From the NCBI GenBank assembly GCA_035646375.1, contig DASRPM010000075.1, positions 1-14,177 of the forward strand: DNA of 14,177 bases, given 5' to 3'. Position numbers and translations under genes: made by a program. The notes under the pieces were generated by a model. The model made no database searches. It was not told the origin of the DNA and saw only the letters and a program-made list of their open reading frames with translations. This DNA comes from DASYRM01 sp035646375 (lineage in GTDB: Bacteria > Acidobacteriota > Vicinamibacteria > Vicinamibacterales > UBA2999). Below are positions 1 to 6,196 of the stretch, one piece after another; positions within the stretch are counted from its first letter, which is position 1; the number at the start of each line of letters is the position of its first letter.

Positions 1-1
1 C

Positions 2-2116
2 ACGCGCGGCCAGGGGCTGTGGCGGATCCGCGCGGACCATCGCGGCGAGCCGACAGTGGAGTTCCTCACGCGCCAGCACGGACTCGCCACCGATGCCGTG
101 CAATGCGTCTTCGAGGACCGCGAGGGCAACGTGTGGGTGGGCACGCAGGCGGGGCTGCAGCGGCTGACGCCGCATCGCGTGACGCCGCTGACGGATCTGG
201 CGATCGCGCGAGCCACCGCGCTCACGCCGGACGGCAGCGTGTGGGTGGGCAGCACCCGCGGCCTCACACGCTTCTTGGCGAGCGGCCGCCGGCACTACGG
301 CGAGGCGGAGGGTCTGCACGGATCGGTGGTGCTGGCCACCGAGGTGGATCGCGAGGGCGTGCTGTGGGTGGCCACCGAGCGCGGCATCGCCCGCTTCGCG
401 AACGGGACGTTCTCGCCGCTGGTCGTGCGTTCGGGGCAGACCATCCAGCGCATCTTCTCGCTGGTCCACCGCGACTCCACGCTGTGGCTGCGCGACGTCA
501 ACTCGTCGCTCACCAAGGTGTCGGACGCGGGCGAGGTGCTGCCGCTGACGGAGATTCCCGAGGAGTTCCGCCGGAACATCGTGACGCTGGCGGACGATGC
601 TGACGGCAACCTCTGGCTAGGTGGCATCAACGGACGCCTGGGCGTCCTGCGGCGCGACGGCACTTTCGCGCGGCGCGACGTGGGGATCGGCAACATCACC
701 GCCATCACGCCGGACGACCGCGAACTGTGGCTGGGCGGCGACGACGGCTTGAGCGTGATCGAAGGCGACCGCGTGCGCACCGTCACCGCGGCGCACGGCC
801 TGCCCACGCGCGTCCGGTCCATCGTCAAGGATCGCGACGGCGTGCTGTGGGTCGGGTTCGGCTCCGGGATCGCCCGGCTCGAAAAGGCCGAGATCGAGCG
901 CGCGCTCACCACACCCGGGTACCGCATTCAGTACCGGCTGTTCAACACCGCAGACGGCGCGGCCGGCGTGCCGATGACCGAGGGCAGCCGCACCGCCGTC
1001 GCGGCGCCGGACAACCGCCTGTGGTTCGCCACGAGCGCCGGCGTCACCATCATCGATCCGCAGCAGATCGGCGAGCCGCGCCACACGGCGCCGGCGATCC
1101 TCGAGTCGGTCACCGCGGGCGCGCGGGCGATCGCGCCGGTGCCCGGCGTGACGCTCCCGGCGCGCACCTCGCAGCTGCAGTTCATCTTCACCGCGCCGAC
1201 GCTCACCGATTCAATGCGCGTCGAGTTCAAGTACCGCCTCGACGGCGTGGATGCCACCTGGATCGACGCGGGCACGAACCGTCAGGCGGCGTACGCCAAC
1301 CTGGGACCCGGCCCGTATACCTTCCGCGTCATGGCGACCAACGGCGACGGCGCCTGGAGCACGCCGACGGCGTTCGCCTTCAGCGTGGACCCGACGTTCT
1401 ATCAGACGCGCTGGTTCTACGCGGCCTGCGCGCTGGCGCTGCTGTTGGCGTTCTATGCCTCCTGGCGCCTGCACATACGCCGCGTGCACACGCAGTACGC
1501 GCTCGTGCTCGCCGAGCGGATGCGCATGAGCCGCGCCATCCACGACACCCTGCTGCAGGGGCTCGCGGGGCTGGCGCTGCAGCTCGACGATCTGTCGCAC
1601 GCCACGGAGGCCGCGCCGGCCTCGAGCGGCGACCGCGTGCGCCGCATGCGGCGCCGCGTCGAGGAGTACATCCGCGAGGCGCGCCAGTCGATCTGGGACC
1701 TCCGCGCGCCGGCGCTGGAACGGCAATCGCTTCCCCTCGCCTTGCGCGAGGTGGGCACCCGACTCGTGGCCGATCGCCCGGTGTCGCTCGACGTCTCCGT
1801 CAAGGGCGCGCCACAGTCATGCTCTCCGGCCGTGGAGCAGCAGCTGCTCCTCATCTGCCAGGAGGCGCTGACCAACGCCGTGCGGCACGGGTCGCCACGG
1901 CGCATCGACGTCGAGCTCGAATACGGCCCCAAGCAGGTGAGCGTGCGCGTCTCGGACGACGGCCGCGGCTTCGACCCGGCGCGCGCCGAGCAGGCGACGG
2001 GCCACTATGGCGTGGTCAGCATGCGCGAGCGGGCCGCTCAGGTCCGCGGGCGGCTCACGATCGCGTCGAAGCCCGGCAACGGCACGCGCGTGGAAGCCGT
2101 CGTGCCGGTCGTCTGA
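2..2116 (+). CDS. Reg_prop/Y_Y_Y sensor histidine kinase, 5' truncated
   Basis: Membrane sensor kinase that should autophosphorylate on His and pass phosphate to a NarL/LuxR-type response regulator, which is not in the window. The reading frame is open to the left edge, so the signal peptide and first propeller blades are missing; the GTG at 56 is internal. Visible order: about eight two-component-propeller units with W-V-G/A-T-like cores (EGNVWVGT near 125, DGSVWVGS near 233, EGVLWVAT near 356, later DGVLWVGF and DNRLWFAT); a Y_Y_Y domain at about 1170-1385 ending in GPGPYTFRVMATNGDG; one membrane helix at about 1412-1475; a HisKA_3 H-box RAIHDTLLQG with the phospho-acceptor His codon at 1541; and a HATPase_c domain with EALTNAVRHG (N-box Asn at 1874), SDDGRGFDP (about 1952) and GNGTRV (about 2075). 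All catalytic boxes are intact. The family is abundant in Acidobacteriota and often binds poly- or oligosaccharides, but the ligand here is unknown. Confidence 0.93.
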   Translation, partial: TRGQGLWRIRADHRGEPTVEFLTRQHGLATDAVQCVFEDREGNVWVGTQAGLQRLTPHRVTPLTDLAIARATALTPDGSVWVGSTRGLTRFLASGRRHYGEAEGLHGSVVLATEVDREGVLWVATERGIARFANGTFSPLVVRSGQTIQRIFSLVHRDSTLWLRDVNSSLTKVSDAGEVLPLTEIPEEFRRNIVTLADDADGNLWLGGINGRLGVLRRDGTFARRDVGIGNITAITPDDRELWLGGDDGLSVIEGDRVRTVTAAHGLPTRVRSIVKDRDGVLWVGFGSGIARLEKAEIERALTTPGYRIQYRLFNTADGAAGVPMTEGSRTAVAAPDNRLWFATSAGVTIIDPQQIGEPRHTAPAILESVTAGARAIAPVPGVTLPARTSQLQFIFTAPTLTDSMRVEFKYRLDGVDATWIDAGTNRQAAYANLGPGPYTFRVMATNGDGAWSTPTAFAFSVDPTFYQTRWFYAACALALLLAFYASWRLHIRRVHTQYALVLAERMRMSRAIHDTLLQGLAGLALQLDDLSHATEAAPASSGDRVRRMRRRVEEYIREARQSIWDLRAPALERQSLPLALREVGTRLVADRPVSLDVSVKGAPQSCSPAVEQQLLLICQEALTNAVRHGSPRRIDVELEYGPKQVSVRVSDDGRGFDPARAEQATGHYGVVSMRERAAQVRGRLTIASKPGNGTRVEAVVPVV

Positions 2117-2124
2117 GCCTGTGA

Positions 2125-2149
2125 GCGGGTCTGAAGACCCGCAACTACG
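2125..2149. repeat. REP-like palindromic unit, copy 1
   Basis: Positions 2125-2142 read GCGGGTCTGAAGACCCGC, a perfect inverted repeat with 8-bp arms around GA, followed by AACTACG. The reverse complement of the whole 25-bp unit matches 7887-7911 at 24 of 25 positions. It starts 8 nt after the kinase stop codon. It could act as a transcription terminator hairpin or mRNA 3'-end stabiliser, but there is no U-tract. The second copy argues for a dispersed extragenic repeat rather than a gene-specific terminator. Confidence 0.75.
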
Positions 2150-2163
2150 TACGGATCCTGGTC

Positions 2164-2185
2164 GGGCACATCTAAAGATGTGCCC
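2164..2185. repeat. Second, unrelated perfect palindrome
   Basis: GGGCACATCT and AGATGTGCCC form perfect 10-bp arms around AA, giving a strong hairpin on either strand. It lies 11 nt past the 3' end of the PDLSGVW gene (minus strand) and 47 nt past the kinase stop (plus strand). In this convergent position it may serve both genes as a bidirectional terminator. No T-run follows, so a REP-type element is an equally good reading. Confidence 0.6.
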
Positions 2186-2196
2186 CCACGAAGAGT

Positions 2197-3000
2197 TCAG
2201 CGGCGGAAGCCGACGCCCTCCTTCAGCAGCCGCTCGTACTGCGCCGGGTCCTGATTGTTCTCGGCGCACACGTACTCCTGCACCCGCGTGCCTTCGCGCA
2301 GCATCATCGTCGTGCGGATGGTCCACGGCCGGGTGAGCACCTTCGGATCCTCGATGAGCGCTTCGTAGTCGATCTGGTCCTTGCTCACGCGCGTATAGCG
2401 CTCGACCACGTGCAGCGCCTCGGAATGAAACGTGCCCGTGCCGGTGAGCCACGTCTTGTCGTTGAAGCCGACGACGTCCACCACCAGCGTGTTGCCCTCC
2501 CACCGGCCCACCGAATCGCCCAGATACGTCGGCACCACGTCGGGCGGGTGCGACCCGCCGATCGGGATCGAACGGAACACGTTCATGTACTCGTACAAGA
2601 AGACGACCTTCTGCGGCGTCTGCACGATCTCGATCGGGAAGAGGCTCACGAGGACGAGGCGCGGCACGCCCAGCGGCAGGCACAGCGCGGCCGGATCGTC
2701 GATGCCGCGCTTGTTGTACGACTCGAGCACGCGAGCCGCCGCCCACGGCTGATACGGCGCGGGATCGGTGATGACCTGCTGCGAGCCGAGGCTCGGCGGC
2801 GCGCCGGGATCCTTGCCCGTGCCGCCGACGCCAAGCCCGTTGTTGGCGTCTTCCCACTTGCCGGGACGCCGGCTGCTCGGCTGCCAGACACCACTCAAGT
2901 CCGGCTTCCCGTCGGCGCCGCGAGGCAACGCCGCCGGAGCCTGCCCTTCGATCGCGATGGACGACGCGACGACGAACGCGACGAAGAAAGTCGTTCGCAT
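2197..3000 (-). CDS. Secreted PDLSGVW-family protein, unknown function
   Basis: A 267-residue exported protein of a family with no established function that is widespread in Acidobacteriota. Residues 1-20 form a Sec signal peptide (MRTTFFVAFVVASSIAIEGQ), followed by the signature GADGKPDLSGVWQP (28-41). The core carries PIEIVQTPQKVVFLYEYMNVFR (122-143), GRWEGNTLVVDVVGFND (165-181) and ERYTR (200-204). Two Cys, C107 in LCLPLGVPR and C245 in YVCAENN, have counterparts in the paralogue at the right end of the window. Start choice: ATG at 3000 overlaps the upstream TGA by one base (TGATG) and has GAAGGTG about 5 nt before it. A GTG at 3003 is possible but lies too close to that site. It is the last gene of the minus-strand run. 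Confidence 0.85.
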   Translation of the reverse strand: MRTTFFVAFVVASSIAIEGQAPAALPRGADGKPDLSGVWQPSSRRPGKWEDANNGLGVGGTGKDPGAPPSLGSQQVITDPAPYQPWAAARVLESYNKRGIDDPAALCLPLGVPRLVLVSLFPIEIVQTPQKVVFLYEYMNVFRSIPIGGSHPPDVVPTYLGDSVGRWEGNTLVVDVVGFNDKTWLTGTGTFHSEALHVVERYTRVSKDQIDYEALIEDPKVLTRPWTIRTTMMLREGTRVQEYVCAENNQDPAQYERLLKEGVGFRR

Positions 3001-3434
3001 CACGGCACCTTCACGGCCGGCGTGGCGCCGCCGTCGCCGGTGCCGGCCGGCGGACCGAAGAACAGCTTGCTGCCGTCGGCGAACGTGACCTCGCGGGAAT
3101 GCGCCAGCGTGCCGCCAAGGCGCGCGCGCCAGCCGGACACGGTCACCGTGTCACCCGCCTTGATGGTGACGTCGCGCTTCCAGCCGGTGCGAGAGAGCGC
3201 GTTGGGAGGATAGCCCTCGAACTTCCAGCTCGCCTTGCCGCCGCCGGGCTCGGCCACGTCGATGTGCAGGAAGCTGTGCGGGTTGGTCCACTCGATTCTG
3301 ATCACGACGCCGGTCACGGTGACCGGCTGGTTCGAGTCGTACTCGGCGCCGAACGAATGATGGGCGCGAGCCGGCGCTCCCAGGATCGCGAGCGCCACGG
3401 CCGCGGCTACGACACAGGCAGTGCGTCTGGGCAT
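3000..3434 (-). CDS. DUF6152 family exported protein
   Basis: A 144-residue protein with signal peptide MPRRTACVVAAAVALAILGAPARA; the ARA site leaves a mature N-terminus of HHSFGAEYD. The rest matches the DUF6152 pattern: VTGVVIRIEWTNPHSFLHIDV (about 40-60), W-K-F-E-G-Y-P-P-N (70-78), RTGWKRD (82-88), AGDTVTVSGWRAR (93-105) and REVTFADG (114-121). It is probably a small periplasmic beta-barrel of OB-like type. No biochemical role is established. The GGGAGGT at 3440-3446, 5 nt before ATG 3434, fixes the start. An upstream extension in the same frame lacks a signal peptide and overlaps the tannase gene. Its stop overlaps the start of the PDLSGVW gene, so the two are probably translated together. 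Confidence 0.88.
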   Translation of the reverse strand: MPRRTACVVAAAVALAILGAPARAHHSFGAEYDSNQPVTVTGVVIRIEWTNPHSFLHIDVAEPGGGKASWKFEGYPPNALSRTGWKRDVTIKAGDTVTVSGWRARLGGTLAHSREVTFADGSKLFFGPPAGTGDGGATPAVKVP

Positions 3435-3439
3435 TGGGC

Positions 3440-3446
3440 ACCTCCC
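3440..3446 (-). promoter_or_regulatory. Shine-Dalgarno site of the DUF6152 gene
   Basis: GGGAGGT on the minus strand, 5 nt upstream of the ATG at 3434. It decides the start against a longer open frame reaching 3668. It lies in the 25-nt gap after the tannase stop codon. Confidence 0.8.
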
Positions 3447-3459
3447 GAAATCGGCGCGA

Positions 3460-4944
3460 TCACGGCGCCACGCAGGTAAAGTTCTTCTCGTCGTCGGTGC
3501 TTCCCGCACCAGAGTAGCGGGCCACCTGCGGATGCGGACACAGCGGCCGCGCCATCGGCGGCCGGCCGCCACGGCCGCTGCGCGTCGCCGTGATGCGAGC
3601 CGGCGCCTCGCCCGCTTCCCGCCACCGCTCGAGCGCGCCGAGGAAATCGGCCTGGTCGGGCCCGACACCGCCGCCGCAGTGACCCACGCCCGGCATCAGG
3701 AACGCGCGTATCCAACTGTCCTCCTGGCCGCCAAGCTTTGCCTTCACGGCCTCGAGGTAGTTGATCGTGTTTTCCGGCGCCGGACCGGGGTCGGCCCACC
3801 CGTGGTACAGCAGCAGCTTGCCGCCGCGCGCCTTGAAGGCGGCCAGGTCGGGGTCGTTCGCTTCGACGAACCCGCCGTTCTTCAGCGCCCGCGCGAGGTC
3901 CGCCTGCAGATCGAACGTCATCGGATCCCAGTTCGGATCCTGTCGTCCGACGTAGCGCACCATATCGGTGAACAGCGGATTCAGCGGCGCGCCGGGTGTC
4001 GGAATGCGCCAGCCCTCTTCGAAGCCGGGAGAACGGCCCGGATAGACGAGCGTGCCCTTCTGGGTCAGCGGCGCGTACGCGCTCCGCGCGTTCTCCACCT
4101 GCGGCGCCGTCAGGCAGGCGCCCGTCTCGCCGGCCTTGCACGCGAGCACGGACGGATCGAACCGGCACGCCCGCGGCTCGCTCACGATGCCGTCCTTGAC
4201 GCCGTCGCGCTGATCGCACGCCGTCACCACCGCCTCGGCCAGCCGCTTGACCTTGGCTGGCGGGACGAGGCGGGCCGGGTCTCTCAGCATGTCCACCTGC
4301 AGCGCGACCTGCGACACGTTGAGGTGCACCATGTTGTAGACGGGCGCGCCTGCGATGATGGCGTCGAAGTCGTCCGGATAGCGCTGCGCTTCCATCATGC
4401 CCTGCCGGCCGCCGGTGGAGCAGCCCTGGTAGTACGAGAGCCGCGGCGCGCGCCGATAGAAGGCCTGGATCATCGCCTTCGACTGCACGGTCATCTCGTG
4501 CATCGCCCGGTAGCCGAAGTCGATCAGCTTCTCGGGATGACCCACCGCAAACGCGGCGCTCGCGCCGGAGTGGCCAGTGTCGTTCGAGGCGGTGGCGTAG
4601 CCGCGGCGCAGGCCCGCCGCCATCGCGGCGGTGGAAATGCTGCCGGCCCACCCGCCGTTGCCGACCGCGAGGAACTTGCCGTTCCAGTCCGCGGTCGGCA
4701 GCCACAGTTCCATCTCGATGCGCGAATCGGCCGACGGCGTCAATGTGGCGGCCACCCGGCAATGCGCCGGCAGCGGCTCCGCCGGCGCACCTCGCCCGCC
4801 GCGTCCCGGCAGCGCGGCGCCGGCGGGAACGAACTCGACGTTCGTGATGGTCAGATGGGGACGCGCCACTGCCTTGAGCGCGTCGCACGACGGCGGCAGC
4901 TGCATCAGGGCCGCGGCCGCCATGACGGCGAGAGACGCAATCAT
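3460..4944 (-). CDS. Tannase/feruloyl esterase family hydrolase
   Basis: A 494-residue exported alpha/beta hydrolase of the tannase/feruloyl esterase family, which cleaves esters of phenolic acids (gallate, ferulate and relatives, and in some members monoaryl diesters). A hydrophobic N-terminus (1-17) is a short signal peptide. Visible catalytic features are GCSTGGRQG with C175-S176 as nucleophile, YHGWADPGPAPENTINY with D385, and GVGHCGGG with H422-C423: the complete CS-D-HC arrangement, in which the two Cys adjoin the catalytic Ser and His and pair in a disulfide. CDQRDGVKDGIVSEP (243-257) is the usual calcium-binding loop. Length is normal for the family. The ATG at 4944 overlaps the pobA TGA (ATGA) and has TGGAGG 6 nt upstream, so translation is coupled to pobA. 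The substrate cannot be read from sequence; the neighbour suggests an ester that yields 4-hydroxybenzoate or a related acid. Confidence 0.93.
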   Translation of the reverse strand: MIASLAVMAAAALMQLPPSCDALKAVARPHLTITNVEFVPAGAALPGRGGRGAPAEPLPAHCRVAATLTPSADSRIEMELWLPTADWNGKFLAVGNGGWAGSISTAAMAAGLRRGYATASNDTGHSGASAAFAVGHPEKLIDFGYRAMHEMTVQSKAMIQAFYRRAPRLSYYQGCSTGGRQGMMEAQRYPDDFDAIIAGAPVYNMVHLNVSQVALQVDMLRDPARLVPPAKVKRLAEAVVTACDQRDGVKDGIVSEPRACRFDPSVLACKAGETGACLTAPQVENARSAYAPLTQKGTLVYPGRSPGFEEGWRIPTPGAPLNPLFTDMVRYVGRQDPNWDPMTFDLQADLARALKNGGFVEANDPDLAAFKARGGKLLLYHGWADPGPAPENTINYLEAVKAKLGGQEDSWIRAFLMPGVGHCGGGVGPDQADFLGALERWREAGEAPARITATRSGRGGRPPMARPLCPHPQVARYSGAGSTDDEKNFTCVAP

Positions 4945-6161
4945 TCCGAGCCTCCAGTCAGTCCAGCGGACTCGAACGATACCTCGGGCGGCAGCCCGGC
5001 GTACTGCTCCGCGAGACTGGTCATCGCCGCGCGCGAGCTGGTCAGATAGTCGAGATCGGCAATCTGGCGCTGCTCGTCGAACGGCTGATGGTCCGGAAAT
5101 CGATGCAGCGCCGACGTCATCCACCAGGAGAAGCGCTGCGCGCGCCAGACCCGCCGCAGGCACACGTCCGAGTACTGGTCGAGCCAGTCGGCCTGCCCGC
5201 GGTCGTAGAACGCCTTCAACGCGCGCGCGAGCACGAGGACGTCCGACGCCGCGAGGTTCAACCCCTTCGCGCCGGTCGGCGGCACGATGTGGGCGGCGTC
5301 GCCGGCCAGGAAGAGCCGGCCGTGGCGCATCGGGGCCGCCACGAAGCTGCGCATCGGCGTCACGCCCTTCTGGATGATCCGCCCGACGTTCGGTTGCCAG
5401 CCGTCGAGGGTCGTCATGCGCGCGATCATCTCGTCCCAGATCGCGTCGTCGGTCCACTTGTCGATCGACTCGTCGGGCGGCACCTGAAAGTAGAGGCGCG
5501 TCACCGTCGGCGACCGCATGCTGAAGAGCGCGAACCCGCGCTCGTGATACGTGTAGACCAGTTCCTCGCTCGAGGGCTCCACTTCGGCGAGGATGCCGAG
5601 CCAGCCGAACGGATAGCTCCGTTCGTAGATCGTCAGATCGCCGTTCGGAATCGACGGCCGGCAGATGCCGTGGAACCCGTCGCAGCCAGCGATGAAATCA
5701 CATCGCAGCTCGTGATCGGCGCCGGCATGCCGGAAGCGGATCACCGGCGTCGTGTCGAGCCCGGCCACCGACACGTCTTCGGCCTCGAAGTAGAGCGGCC
5801 GCGCGGTGGCGACGCGCGCGTCGATCAGGTCCCGCACCACCTCGTTCTGGCCGTAGACGGTGATGGCGCGGCCACCGGTCAGCTCCGCCATGTCGATGCG
5901 ATGGCGCCGCCCCTGAAAACTGATGTACAGGCCGTCGTGACGCAGGCCGCGGCTTTCGACGCCCGCGCCCACGCCCATCGCCATCAGCAGATCGACCGTG
6001 CCCTGCTCCAGGACACCCGCGCGCACGCGATCGATCACGTAGTCGCGCGGGCGGTTCTCGAGGACGACGGAGTCGATGCCGTTGAGATGCAGCAGGTGGC
6101 CCAGCAGGAGCCCGGCCGGCCCGGCGCCGACGATCCCGACCTGGGTCGTGTGAACGGCCAC
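4941..6161 (-). CDS. pobA: 4-hydroxybenzoate 3-monooxygenase (PobA)
   Basis: FAD-dependent aromatic hydroxylase that converts 4-hydroxybenzoate to protocatechuate in the cytoplasm with NAD(P)H and O2. The 406-residue protein aligns along its length with Pseudomonas PobA (394 aa), from memory of that sequence. It has GAGPAG (12-17), the RVRAGVLEQG segment (45-54), CDGFHG (160-165) and GDAAHIVPPTGAKGLNLAASD (287-307). Substrate-site residues are conserved: Y203, S214, R216, R222 and Y387, matching Pseudomonas Y201, S212, R214, R220 and Y385; H75 matches the H72 proton relay. The cofactor-selecting stretch reads LENRPRDYVIDR instead of LERQTPDYVLGR, so NADPH versus NADH preference is open. GTG at 6161 is chosen because GAAGGA sits 5 nt upstream; TTG at 6164 would leave only 2 nt. 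It lies 35 nt after the ankyrin gene and overlaps the esterase gene by 4 nt. Confidence 0.95.
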   Translation of the reverse strand: MAVHTTQVGIVGAGPAGLLLGHLLHLNGIDSVVLENRPRDYVIDRVRAGVLEQGTVDLLMAMGVGAGVESRGLRHDGLYISFQGRRHRIDMAELTGGRAITVYGQNEVVRDLIDARVATARPLYFEAEDVSVAGLDTTPVIRFRHAGADHELRCDFIAGCDGFHGICRPSIPNGDLTIYERSYPFGWLGILAEVEPSSEELVYTYHERGFALFSMRSPTVTRLYFQVPPDESIDKWTDDAIWDEMIARMTTLDGWQPNVGRIIQKGVTPMRSFVAAPMRHGRLFLAGDAAHIVPPTGAKGLNLAASDVLVLARALKAFYDRGQADWLDQYSDVCLRRVWRAQRFSWWMTSALHRFPDHQPFDEQRQIADLDYLTSSRAAMTSLAEQYAGLPPEVSFESAGLTGGSE

Positions 6162-6166
6162 CAACG

Positions 6167-6172
6167 TCCTTC
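6167..6172 (-). promoter_or_regulatory. Shine-Dalgarno site of pobA
   Basis: GAAGGA on the minus strand, 5 nt before GTG 6161 and only 2 nt before TTG 6164. It favours the GTG as the start codon. Confidence 0.65.
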
Positions 6173-6196
6173 GATCACGCCGGCTTCAAGCGAACG

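Noticed and set aside
55..58. GTG at 56 as the start of the sensor kinase
   Set aside because: The frame continues to the left edge with GLWRIR, typical of a propeller unit that must precede the first complete unit, so the gene is truncated rather than starting here.
727..2124. A 465-codon plus-strand frame overlapping the sensor kinase
   Set aside because: Arg/Ala/His-rich out-of-frame shadow of the kinase; no signature and no start signal.
3435..3668. Upstream extension of the DUF6152 gene to 222 residues
   Set aside because: It overlaps the tannase 3' end, buries the signal peptide, and the GGGAGGT site points to ATG 3434.
3421..5049. A 542-codon plus-strand frame opposite the tannase gene
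   Set aside because: No domain signature, and the minus strand shows the full CS-D-HC catalytic set.
4945..5457. N-terminal extension of the tannase to 665 residues
   Set aside because: The extension is antisense-like sequence inside pobA, lacks a signal peptide and ignores the ATGA overlap with its Shine-Dalgarno.
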